This document shows positions 49,040 to 57,175 of a stretch of DNA of 64,000 bases, one piece after another (within the stretch, counting starts at the first letter, position 1; each line of letters opens with the position of its first letter). The notes below the pieces were generated by a model. It was not told the origin of the DNA. It did not search any database and saw only the letters and a list, made by a program, of their open reading frames with translations. A program made the translations under genes and the position numbers. This stretch comes from Nostoc sp. ATCC 43529. GTDB taxonomy: Bacteria; Cyanobacteriota; Cyanobacteriia; Cyanobacteriales; Nostocaceae. The DNA lies in assembly GCA_003326205.1 (NCBI GenBank), contig LWTK01000046.1:496001-560000 (forward strand), in the 5' to 3' direction.

Positions 49040-50221
49040 TTAAGCTGCTAATAATTCTTTTTCCAGATTGGGATTGAGGAAATTCTCTACAGCTATCTGA
49101 TGCTTGCATTTTGAGCCTCGGTGGCGGCAATCGGCGCACTCACAGCGTTGATTGGGGTCGAGGTGTTTGGGGCGAACGGTGTAACGGCTTTTGTTGTCGC
49201 TGCCTTGGACTACAAATTTATCGTCGCGGTGTTCCAGTACTTGAATAGTATTGGCGCGTTCTGTGCGCTCAGACAATCGTTTTTCCTGAACTCTAGCAAC
49301 GGCAACCAACGCCCCAACGATCACCCCATCGTAATCAGCAAACACGGCATCGCTAAGATTGCATCTGTATTCGCCATCTTCAAGCGTGATGCGAACCAAA
49401 ATACCGTTGACGGTTGATTCCCATCTGTTATCAGCAACTTTCTCGAATGCGATCGCCTCCTCTGACTGTATGCGCTGTTCTTCGAGTAACGCCTGGAGCG
49501 ATTCGTACAAGTCGATAACTGCTTCCTGGGGAGTGGCGAATGTGCCAAGAGTCATCGTGTGTGACCAGAAAGTATCCCATCCCATTCTCACTTCGCCCAA
49601 CAAACTGTCATCCTTGTAAACATCCCAAACAGTTGCGTAATCGCCACCGACTTGGGCACAACGGAGGAGGAAATCACTAATGAAGTGAGTGTCGCCGATT
49701 TGGGGAAGGTTGGCTGGTTGCTGCTCGTCGTGGAAGAGGTAGTCGTCGGCTTGTTCTTCGATGTATTGGTCGAGTTCTACTTGGGCTACGGCTTGCTCGT
49801 CCACGACAATTTCATCATTTTGTTGTGGTTTAGCTACCACTTCGCCATAAGTCATTAACTCAATTCGTTGTATAGTGAAGCACAAATCGTCGCAACCATC
49901 GTTCACAACTACCATTCCTTGCTCGTTGCACCCCTTGATGGTTAAGAAATTTCCTACACCAGCCCAAGAAAATACGTAACCTGATTTAGCCGCCTCTTCT
50001 ACAGTGAATGGATTTTCTCTTGTTGGCTGTAGTTGTGGCGCTTGAGTTGCAGTTGCTATTTTCTGAGTTTGTGAATTTTGGCGCTTGACGATCGCACTGA
50101 CCCAGTTATCTTTGTTGCGTTTGTCGCCTTCTGGGGCGACACCCATCCGAGACGCGATCGCTTTGATTTCGCCTAGCTTGAGTTCTTGAAGTTGTTGGAG
50201 AGTGTAAATTGGATGTGTCAT
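49040..50221 (-). CDS. SWIM zinc-finger protein with N-terminal SAP-like domain
   Basis: 393 aa. N-terminal ~50 residues look like an SAP/HeH-type DNA-binding unit (YTLQQLQELKLGEIKAIASRMGV...NKDNWVSAI). The C-terminal end has a SWIM motif (RCECADCRHRGSKCKH). Between is a long, acidic, mixed region. Likely DNA-binding; possible role with the ERF recombination block. Confidence 0.8.
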   Translation of the reverse strand: MTHPIYTLQQLQELKLGEIKAIASRMGVAPEGDKRNKDNWVSAIVKRQNSQTQKIATATQAPQLQPTRENPFTVEEAAKSGYVFSWAGVGNFLTIKGCNEQGMVVVNDGCDDLCFTIQRIELMTYGEVVAKPQQNDEIVVDEQAVAQVELDQYIEEQADDYLFHDEQQPANLPQIGDTHFISDFLLRCAQVGGDYATVWDVYKDDSLLGEVRMGWDTFWSHTMTLGTFATPQEAVIDLYESLQALLEEQRIQSEEAIAFEKVADNRWESTVNGILVRITLEDGEYRCNLSDAVFADYDGVIVGALVAVARVQEKRLSERTERANTIQVLEHRDDKFVVQGSDNKSRYTVRPKHLDPNQRCECADCRHRGSKCKHQIAVENFLNPNLEKELLAA

Positions 50222-50314
50222 AATTTTTTGTACCTGATCTAACTAAAGGGTTCCAAACAAGGCGATTGCTGACCGTGGTAAGTGGGCGATCGCCTTTTTG
50301 GTTGGATGAATCTA

Positions 50315-50413
50315 TGTTAGTACTTTGTTAGTACAATAGTCAATAGCTGTTAGTACGAAATTTGCTTTATATGTATTAGCTTTCGAGAGTGGAAGTGCTA
50401 TCTTTGTTAGTAC
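50315..50413. promoter_or_regulatory. Four TGTTAGTAC operator repeats
   Basis: TGTTAGTAC at 50315, 50326, 50348 and 50405. The first three are 11 and 22 nt apart, i.e. one and two helical turns. Upstream of the RHH gene at 50440. Reverse-oriented related sites occur at 50764 and 50785. Confidence 0.7.
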
Positions 50414-50439
50414 GACATCGACTGACATGGAATAGAAAT

Positions 50440-50655
50440 ATGGCAGAAGAATCAAGATTGACAATCCGGATTAGCCCAGACAAGAGAAAAGCTCTCAAAG
50501 AAAAGGCGGAATCGGAAGGCAAAAACACAACTGAGGTGCTGATGGAATTTATCGATCAATACCTTGGCTTAAAGCAGCTTCACAATCCGCTTGAGGTGCG
50601 CCTTACCAGACTTGAACAAATCGTTGAGGAAAAGCTGGGGGAATCAGCCGCCTGA
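50440..50655 (+). CDS. RHH regulator C, 71 aa
   Basis: 71 aa from the ATG at 50440. MAEESRLTIRISPDKRKALKEKAESEGKNTTEVLMEFIDQYL is a clear CopG/Arc-type ribbon-helix-helix, followed by a coiled coil (LEVRLTRLEQIVEEK). Operators upstream fit autorepression. Confidence 0.82.
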   Translation: MAEESRLTIRISPDKRKALKEKAESEGKNTTEVLMEFIDQYLGLKQLHNPLEVRLTRLEQIVEEKLGESAA

Positions 50656-50716
50656 GGGAAGAAAATGAATCCCTCAGGCAAATAAAAGAAAAAATAATTG
50701 ATGCAGTTTTCAAAGA

Positions 50717-50744
50717 AAAACCCGCCGAGCATTAGGCGGGTTTT
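50717..50744 (+). terminator. Rho-independent terminator
   Basis: AAAACCCGCC/GGCGGGTTTT hairpin, 8-nt loop, 62 nt after regulator C. Confidence 0.9.
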
Positions 50745-51083
50745 GCATTTTGTGACAGCACTTGTACTAACTACTGCATGACGTTATACTAACAGACAAG
50801 CGATCGCAGTTAATGGCGATCGCATCCCCCAAGCCAGAGGACTAAAAACGGTGTACTGCTGCCTCATTATCAGTAGCCAGCAAGGGCACAACTGCCCTGT
50901 GAGATGACTTCAGGCATCGTTTCCTAGCCTTGGGTAACCGAACCTTGAAAAGTAAATGGCGTCGTCTTTGCATCGTCGTGACCGGACGACGCGGACGGAG
51001 GAGGACAGGGAACGAATTTTTTCATCGAAGTAAGCAGCAGATCACACTGACTGTTTTGGGTTTTTGCTAAGACATTCAAAACC
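50745..51083 (+). promoter_or_regulatory. Structured 339-nt leader or ncRNA, no gene
   Basis: Hairpins AGGGCA/TGCCCT (50883-50898) and GCGTCGTC/GACGACGC (50959-50992), plus reverse regulator-C-type sites at 50764-50772 and 50785-50793. No open frame supported. May be a long 5' leader of the 51084 gene or a separate RNA. Confidence 0.45.
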
Positions 51084-51923
51084 ATGAGTGTCTTTATGCT
51101 TGGTCTTCTCGTTCTGCTTAACATTGCTTCATTCGTCGCTTTTGCAGCTGGATTGGTTAACCCCAAGCTGGTGCTGCGTGGCGACAATCGCACTCGCCTA
51201 AAAAGTTCTGCGTTGTACTTGGGATTATTCCTGGTTTCCGGCTTTACAGTTGGCGCTAACGCTCCCAAAAAACCTGAGCCGATAGCATCTGCACCGATAC
51301 CAGCACCAAAAGCAGAAACAAAACCCGCACCCACACAAACGCCAGAGCAACAGATAAAGCCATCATCAACTCCTATGGAGGTAACGCCAAACCCAACACC
51401 CACACAAACGCCTGCGTCCATTGCTTTTGACCCTGCTGCGTGCAACACAGATGACCATCTTCCAGTCAACGGAGCCAGCATCGCGCTGTACACTACTTGT
51501 CAATACATCAAAACTGGTTCAATTAAGCCAGAATCAGTGTCTATTGTGACTTGGAAAAACGGCGATGCCGAAGCAGCGGTACAAGAGTTGGAATCTGAGT
51601 CGGGGTTTGAAAAAGTCATGTGGAGAGATTACACTCTTGCCCCAGAATCAGGTAAAGATGTGTGCATTCATTACAAAGACCAATCCGTGTCTTGCCTGAC
51701 TTTTTCTAATCCCGATGAAACAGGTGGTACGCAAGTTCAAGCACAAGACACGGCGAACGCTCCTACAGGCGGCAAGTGTGGAGATTTTGCCACCCAAGCA
51801 GAGGCACAAACGGCATTACCATCTAACCCTCAACTGAATAGAGACGGTGATGGTACAGCGTGCGACTCACTCACATCTGGAGGTGGATCGCGCACAGGCA
51901 GTAGGCGCAAAAGGAGGCAATAA
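51084..51923 (+). CDS. Membrane protein with Excalibur calcium-binding domain
   Basis: 279 aa. Two N-terminal hydrophobic helices (VFMLGLLVLLNIASFVAFAAGLV and ALYLGLFLVSGFTVGA), a long Pro/Thr linker (~70-115), a beta domain with two Cys pairs and a C-terminal Excalibur-type motif (KCGDFATQAEAQ...LNRDGDGTACDSL). A surface or cell-envelope protein; calcium binding follows from the family. Function in the prophage unknown. Confidence 0.75.
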   Translation: MSVFMLGLLVLLNIASFVAFAAGLVNPKLVLRGDNRTRLKSSALYLGLFLVSGFTVGANAPKKPEPIASAPIPAPKAETKPAPTQTPEQQIKPSSTPMEVTPNPTPTQTPASIAFDPAACNTDDHLPVNGASIALYTTCQYIKTGSIKPESVSIVTWKNGDAEAAVQELESESGFEKVMWRDYTLAPESGKDVCIHYKDQSVSCLTFSNPDETGGTQVQAQDTANAPTGGKCGDFATQAEAQTALPSNPQLNRDGDGTACDSLTSGGGSRTGSRRKRRQ

Positions 51924-51931
51924 TCTTCATG

Positions 51932-51956
51932 CTATCTGGCGGATTCCGCCAGATAG
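51932..51956. repeat. Dispersed 25-nt palindrome, copy 6
   Basis: Perfect palindrome (arm CTATCTGGCGGA) just after the Excalibur gene. It also forms the C-terminal codons of the 78-aa frame at 51932. Confidence 0.9.
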
Positions 51957-52168
51957 ATTTGTTTACAAATCCCGTAAAGCGATAAAACCCGCTGATTGCG
52001 GTAGCGAACAACTATCGCCTTCCTTGCGGATGCATACTCCATTCGGTGCGCCAAAGCGATCGCTTGCACTGCCCAAAACCATTCTTGGCAGCAGTCCATA
52101 TCAGCGATGAGTGCTTCTTCGCTCGTAAGATCCAATATTGGGTCTGCTGGGGTGCAAAAAACTTTCAT
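51932..52168 (-). CDS. Possible small gene, 78 aa
   Basis: 78 aa (MKVFCTPADPILDLTSEEALIADMDCC...). Its C-terminus is encoded by the palindrome, so the real end may have been changed by its insertion. No family is recognised. Confidence 0.4.
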   Translation of the reverse strand: MKVFCTPADPILDLTSEEALIADMDCCQEWFWAVQAIALAHRMEYASARKAIVVRYRNQRVLSLYGICKQIYLAESAR

Positions 52169-52182
52169 CTCACTTGACCCCT

Positions 52183-52258
52183 AAAAAATGGGCAGGCTTC
52201 AAAAAACGATGCTCCGTGGGACAAGACAGATAACTCAAAACAAGCCTGCCCATTTTTT
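52183..52258. other. 17-bp inverted repeat with T-rich end
   Basis: AAAAAATGGGCAGGCTT (52183-52199) with its complement (52242-52258), 42-nt loop. The right arm ends in T7. Could be a bidirectional terminator or small structured RNA. Confidence 0.55.
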
Positions 52259-52294
52259 TCTCGTGTTGGTCTCTCATGGGGGAAAGCTAAAAAC

Positions 52295-53185
52295 ATGATG
52301 CTTACCGACTATAACCCCCAGGACGCCGAACGGCTACAGTTGGCGAGACTTGCCCGTTTTCAAGCATTTGTCGTCACTAACCTCATCATCACGGTCAATA
52401 ACGACTGCCTCATTCTCCAAGGCGCTGACCCTAGTCTCGCTATTACCCAAGCCAATACTCTACTATGCCAAGCTGCGATCATTCTTGGCACATCCAAGCT
52501 CGAAATATTTGGCACTGACAGCAAACTAGTATTTGCTGCTGAACTAAAATCAGAACAAATACATATAAGCGAGGAAGCCATGACAGCGGTAACAGCAGCA
52601 AGATCGGTAGAGTTTGAATTGTCCCAATCCCCAACGATGCCAGTAACAATACCCTGGAATCGTATCGCTGCCATCACCGGCGAAACAGAAGACGAGTTGC
52701 GATCGCGCCTCCAGGCTTCGGGCACTCCCTTCTACTGGAGCGATGACGGATGGGCGGTAGATGGCGACATGGCCGGACAACTGGTCATTCGCTTTCGCAC
52801 CGAGCAGGGGCAAAAAGAAGCAGCGATGTTGTTGGGCGAGGAAAACAATCAACAGCCATCCCAGGAAGCCACTAACGGTCACAAGCCTAAAAATGAGAAA
52901 CCTGAGTTTCGTCCGCTGAAAAAAGGTGCCGGGACAACACTGGAAAAATATCTGAGTTTTGTCAGCGACAATGAATCGCGACAAGTCCAGATACTTGCTG
53001 ATATTGTTGATGAAAATACTAAGGGCAAGCGGCACGTAAACAAAATCCTTGCTGCTTACCCAGACGATATGGAAAAGCCCAAACCATCGGAATTTTTTGC
53101 AGCCGCCAAAAGATTAGCGACAAAGCGATCAAAGGCACAAGGCGAAACCGAAGCGGCAGAAACTGAAGAAGCGCCAAGAGAATAA
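52295..53185 (+). CDS. Hypothetical protein, 296 aa, last gene of element 1
   Basis: 296 aa, soluble, with a middle domain PWNRIAAITGETEDELRSRLQASGTPFYWSDDGWAV and an acidic, Lys-rich end. Ends 35 nt before the comM fragment. No family is recognised. Confidence 0.6.
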   Translation: MMLTDYNPQDAERLQLARLARFQAFVVTNLIITVNNDCLILQGADPSLAITQANTLLCQAAIILGTSKLEIFGTDSKLVFAAELKSEQIHISEEAMTAVTAARSVEFELSQSPTMPVTIPWNRIAAITGETEDELRSRLQASGTPFYWSDDGWAVDGDMAGQLVIRFRTEQGQKEAAMLLGEENNQQPSQEATNGHKPKNEKPEFRPLKKGAGTTLEKYLSFVSDNESRQVQILADIVDENTKGKRHVNKILAAYPDDMEKPKPSEFFAAAKRLATKRSKAQGETEAAETEEAPRE

Positions 53186-53220
53186 TTGCTAAATTTTAGT
53201 TTGATAATACGGCTCTTTAA

Positions 53221-54035
53221 ATTCAAGAATCAAGAGAAAGAGTGAAGGCAACGCTGAAAAATGCAGGTTTCACTTTTCCCATGCGAAAAATTGTCATTAA
53301 TTTAACTCCGGCAGATTTACGCAAAGAAGGCCCGTGTTTCGATTTACCTATTAGTGTGGGAATTTTGGCGGCTTCTGAGCAAATTAACGCTGATTTGTTA
53401 GGGGATTATTTATTCTTAGGGGAAGTATCTCTTGATGGTACCTTACGTGCGGTGGCTGGCGTGTTACCGATCGCTGCTGCTGCCGAAAAGATGGGAATTA
53501 CAGGTTTAGTTCTCCCTGCTGATAATGCCCAAGAAGCAGCAGTGGTTCAAGGTTTGGCTGTTTATGGCTGCCAACATTTGTCTGATGTGGTGAACTTTTT
53601 AAATAATCCAGGACGTTATAAACCTGTGCAGATGTCGGATAATGTAGAGAGGTTAAATGTAACGTCTCTACATTCACCAGATTTACAAGATGTTAAAGGA
53701 CAAACTCATGCGCGTCGTGCTTTAGAAATTGCTGCGGCTGGCGGGCACAATTTAATTTTTGTCGGGCCGCCAGGTAGTGGGAAAACTATGTTAGCGCGGC
53801 GCTTACCGGGAATTTTGCCGCCTTTGAGTTTTGCTGAATCTTTGGAGGTGACTCGGATTCACTCTGTGGCTGGTTTATTGAAAAATCGTGGTTCCTTAGT
53901 ACGCGATCGCCCTTTTCGCAGTCCCCATCACTCAGCATCCGGCCCTTCTCTGGTAGGCGGTGGTAGCTTTCCTCGTCCTGGGGAAATTTCTTTATCTCAC
54001 AATGGTATATTATTCATTGATAAGTTAACATTACC
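53221..54035 (+). pseudogene. comM: comM/yifB fragment, interrupted on both sides
   Basis: The coding frame can be read from ATT at 53221 (IQESRERVKATLKNAGF), preceded by an in-frame TAA, to about 54035. It covers the conserved N-terminal half: IVINLTPADLRKEGP, LFLGEVSLDGTLR and the P-loop FVGPPGSGKTM. The family start (~50 residues) is missing to the left. The Walker B region is cut at GILFIDK, where the family has LFLDEL. ComM is a branch-migration ATPase needed for natural transformation; here it is split by element 1 and element 2. Confidence 0.9.
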
Positions 54036-54059
54036 AAATGAAAATTAGCTAACAAAACA

Positions 54060-55511
54060 GTGAAAACTTACGGTTATGCTCGTGTCAGCAGCAGGGAACA
54101 ATCCCAAAATTCAAATGCCCTTGAACAGCAAATAGAAAGGCTCAAAGCGGCTGGTGCATCCGAGATTTTGATTGACGTGGAATCGGCGTGGAAAGGTAAA
54201 CAGCGCCCGAATTTAGACAAGCTCATGGCAATGGTGCGATCGCATCACATTGATGAAGTTGTTGTCACTCGCTTAGACCGCCTCAGTCGCCAGGGCTTGA
54301 AAAGTTTCCAGATAAGAGCTTTAGATGAACCATTTGATTTGACTACAGCCGCAGGGAGAGCGATGGCTGGTCAGCTTGTGGTTTTTGCACAATTTCACTC
54401 TGACCAAAAAGCAGAGTCTATTATTCATGGCTGGGAACATTTACGTGAGCGCAAAATCGCAGTTAACCCGCCTTTCGGCTACTGTAAGGTCAATGACCAC
54501 CACGAACTAGACCACACATTGTTTTTATGTTTGATTGATGGTCAGCAGGAATTCTCTAAGGCTGATATTGCCCGTGACATTGTTAATGCTTTTCTAGAGA
54601 GAAAAACTCTAAGACTCGCACTCAGAGAAATTAACACTCGCTACGGCATTCAGACTTTTGCCCACAATAACAAAGCTGGTGAGAAGAAAAAAGGTGGTCG
54701 TGTGGCTCAAGGTGTTTTTAAATTTAGCCCAGCTGGTTTGAGAAACTGGCTTTTGAATCCGGTACTACGAGGGCATCTGCCTTACTTAAGAAGGGATAGC
54801 GATCGCTTACAAATCCATTACGATACTCATCCCGATCACAAACTAATCTCGGATGCTGAATTCAGAGAAATAGAATCTATTCTTGCCCATAATCAGCAAG
54901 TTAGGGGATACGGTAGTACTGCCCTAAAATACCCGTGTTCTGGGCTTGTTTTCTGTGCTGAATGCCGAGCTTCTTGTTATTCTCTGTCGGGAGCAAATAA
55001 CTATCACAAAGCCAAAAAACTGGGCATTCCGCCAGACCTGAACTACTATTTTCAGTGCAAAAACTGGGCGTTAAGAAGCTGTAATAACAAGAAAGTTATC
55101 AGAATGGAAGTAGTAGAGGCTGCTGTAATTAACGCTCTCATCCAAAAAGCAGCGCAAATTACCGCTGTTGCTCAAACTGTAACTAAACCCACCATAGAAC
55201 CCGAATCACCGGAGATGCAAAAACTACAGAGCCAACTTTTTCAACTCCAGCAGGTAAACGCGATCGCTCCCAATGATGCAATTAAAACAGCAATGGCTCA
55301 AATCGAAAGCCAGATAACACAACTACGTTATTCGTTATCCAAATCACAGGAAATTAACACCGCTTCTCATGAATTGTTACTGTGGGCATTTTCCGATCCC
55401 GAACTTTGGATGAATGCCAGCAACGACGACAAAAAACGGGTTTACCGGGAATTGGTAGAAGCTGTGGTTGTCCAAGATGCCCAGGTAGTTGAAGTCAGGC
55501 TGAAAATTTGA
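54060..55511 (+). CDS. XisF-like large serine recombinase
   Basis: 483 aa, GTG start, 25-50 nt from the comM break. Catalytic domain: YGYARVSSREQ (Ser10), TRLDRLSRQGLKSF, ALDEPFDLTTAAGRAMAGQL. Recombinase domain (~180-260), zinc ribbon (CSGLVFCAECRASC...CKNWALRSC) and a C-terminal coiled coil (~370-420). Resembles the fdxN-element recombinase of heterocyst-forming cyanobacteria. The stretch between RLSRQGLKSF and RALDEP seems about 10 residues shorter than usual, which may affect activity. Confidence 0.85.
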   Translation: MKTYGYARVSSREQSQNSNALEQQIERLKAAGASEILIDVESAWKGKQRPNLDKLMAMVRSHHIDEVVVTRLDRLSRQGLKSFQIRALDEPFDLTTAAGRAMAGQLVVFAQFHSDQKAESIIHGWEHLRERKIAVNPPFGYCKVNDHHELDHTLFLCLIDGQQEFSKADIARDIVNAFLERKTLRLALREINTRYGIQTFAHNNKAGEKKKGGRVAQGVFKFSPAGLRNWLLNPVLRGHLPYLRRDSDRLQIHYDTHPDHKLISDAEFREIESILAHNQQVRGYGSTALKYPCSGLVFCAECRASCYSLSGANNYHKAKKLGIPPDLNYYFQCKNWALRSCNNKKVIRMEVVEAAVINALIQKAAQITAVAQTVTKPTIEPESPEMQKLQSQLFQLQQVNAIAPNDAIKTAMAQIESQITQLRYSLSKSQEINTASHELLLWAFSDPELWMNASNDDKKRVYRELVEAVVVQDAQVVEVRLKI

Positions 55512-55959
55512 TGTGTGGGCTATCGCCGTTTCTCAACTATTCCAATAGTGCAGCATACTAAAATTCAGTAATTAAACGAATTAATAGGGCTTTCGTGATT
55601 TTTCATCCATGCACTATGACAACTAATTCTCAATTTACCTGAACGAATATTGGGAGTGGTATTAGATATTGGGTATTAGATATTGGGTATTGGAGATTGG
55701 AGGAAGTTAAGAGTTAGTTTCGACTATCCTTAGTCGATCCGGACTTACGCACAGATAGGGTCAAATCAAACCGCAGAGAACGCAGAGTATACGGACAGAA
55801 GTGACAACTCGTCGGCTTACCGTAGGTATGATAATTTCGGTGGAAATAGTTTCAGAGAGTTCTTGCGTAAGTTCTATCTATGCGGTGACACTGGCGGATT
55901 ATTGCACCGAAGCAAGCGATCGCGTCTCAGCTAGCAAACTACCTGTAAATTCATATTCC
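55512..55959. other. Gene-free stretch after the recombinase
   Basis: About 450 nt with no gene. Holds tandem 14-nt GGTATTAGATATTG-type repeats (55657-55700) and a MITE-like element at 55741-55875. Candidate place for recombinase att remnants or terminators; nothing else stands out. Confidence 0.5.
55741..55875. mobile_element. MITE-like element
   Basis: About 135 nt with terminal inverted repeats ACTTACGCA (55743-55751) and TGCGTAAGT (55864-55872). No transposase. Confidence 0.45.
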
Positions 55960-56193
55960 CTATTCTGATTTCTTGTTTCTTACTTCTTGTTTGTTATTTG
56001 TCGTTTCAAACCGACTAACACGATTTGCTTTGTAATCAGCGATTGTCGAGAGTGTTGCTACTGCACACAAAAGCAATTTAATTCCATAGCGATGTCTGAA
56101 AATTTTTTCTATCAGTTGATGGCACTCTGTTCTTAGTTGCTGTCGTTTTTGCCAAAGTGCTTCTTCATCAATATAGCGATTGTATCTTTTCAC
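55960..56193 (-). CDS. Small protein, 77 aa
   Basis: 77 aa, helical and basic (MKRYNRYIDEEALWQKRQQLRTECHQLIEKIFRHRYG...). Overlaps the upstream gene by ATGA. Last of the minus-strand operon in element 2. Function unknown. Confidence 0.55.
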   Translation of the reverse strand: MKRYNRYIDEEALWQKRQQLRTECHQLIEKIFRHRYGIKLLLCAVATLSTIADYKANRVSRFETTNNKQEVRNKKSE

Positions 56194-56387
56194 GCTGCCT
56201 CTTTTATTTCTGCCAATTCGACAAGTGCTTCTACAAGTTCATTTCTGCCTATAAAGTTTTCGTCAAATTCTACAGAATGTTTTGCAAGTTCAGCAACAGC
56301 TTCTAGTTGTCGGATGTATTCAGCAGTTTTACGGTCTAAGTGAGCGAGCGCCAGTCTATTCAATAACTGGGGAAAAGTTTCAACCAT
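56190..56387 (-). CDS. Small protein, 65 aa
   Basis: 65 aa from MVETFPQLLNRL (ATG 56387) after a strong AAAGGAGG that overlaps the upstream stop. Helical (DRKTAEYIRQLEAVAELAKH). Function unknown. Confidence 0.6.
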   Translation of the reverse strand: MVETFPQLLNRLALAHLDRKTAEYIRQLEAVAELAKHSVEFDENFIGRNELVEALVELAEIKEAA

Positions 56388-56388
56388 G

Positions 56389-56667
56389 CTATTCCTCCTT
56401 TGGTAAACCAATTGATAATCCAAGTTCAAGCATTTCTGTGCGGTTGAGAAGCTGGCATTTAGTTATTCTGTAAGAACCAAACAAAATGCTTTTATCTCTG
56501 CCATCAAGTTGTAAATACTGACCTTCACATCCCCAATAACCAACAATTTGCGCCAAACAACCTTCAAATTTCACCCAATAACCAAGCGGGAATGTTTTTT
56601 CTAATCTAGAAAGGCGACTTTCTATTTTAGCCTCTGACTCACAAGCTTCTTTATTATCATTAGACAT
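56389..56667 (-). CDS. Hypothetical protein, 92 aa
   Basis: 92 aa, N-terminal coil, then a beta domain (YWVKFEGCLAQIVGYWGCEGQYLQLDGRD). Member of the same minus-strand operon. No family is recognised. Confidence 0.6.
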   Translation of the reverse strand: MSNDNKEACESEAKIESRLSRLEKTFPLGYWVKFEGCLAQIVGYWGCEGQYLQLDGRDKSILFGSYRITKCQLLNRTEMLELGLSIGLPKEE

Positions 56668-56683
56668 TTTACACTTCTCAAAT

Positions 56684-57175
56684 TTAGATGTCTTCTAAAT
56701 CAATATCTTCTTGTCTACATGCTTGAGGATTATCTAATTCAAATTGTGCCTGCTGTTTTCTCAGTTGCACTTCACGCTCATCGTTCTCTGTCCGCCTATA
56801 AATTTGATTAGGCATTGACTTTTTTTTGGCTAGTTCCTGAATATTGAAAAATTTTTGGCTGACTGTATTGTTCCAATCTTCGCGGCTGATTCTATCCAAT
56901 TCACCACAGATAGCAGCTGTCAATCTCATATCTAAGTTGTCTTTGAGGTGCATCAATTTAGACCCCTCGTAGCATTTAAGCCTTTGGCAGACAGGAATAC
57001 GATCGCGGTTGTAGTCATACTTTGGAATTACCAAGCGGATTAAATTTGTTTGAATTCTCCCCGTATCTTGACAACAAAAACAGTTCCAACTAGGTTTCCA
57101 AATTTCTTTATCACCATCACCATTTGTTGCTCGGCTAAGTCGGCTAGGAGGTAGTTGTGGAAGCGGATCGATCAT
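56684..57175 (-). CDS. Cysteine-motif protein, 163 aa
   Basis: 163 aa. An N-terminal C-x-C-C-x(2)-C-like part (NCFCCQDTGRI, CQRLKCYEG) suggests a zinc site; the rest is helical. Overlaps the replication-like gene by 4 nt. May partner with that protein. Confidence 0.65.
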   Translation of the reverse strand: MIDPLPQLPPSRLSRATNGDGDKEIWKPSWNCFCCQDTGRIQTNLIRLVIPKYDYNRDRIPVCQRLKCYEGSKLMHLKDNLDMRLTAAICGELDRISREDWNNTVSQKFFNIQELAKKKSMPNQIYRRTENDEREVQLRKQQAQFELDNPQACRQEDIDLEDI

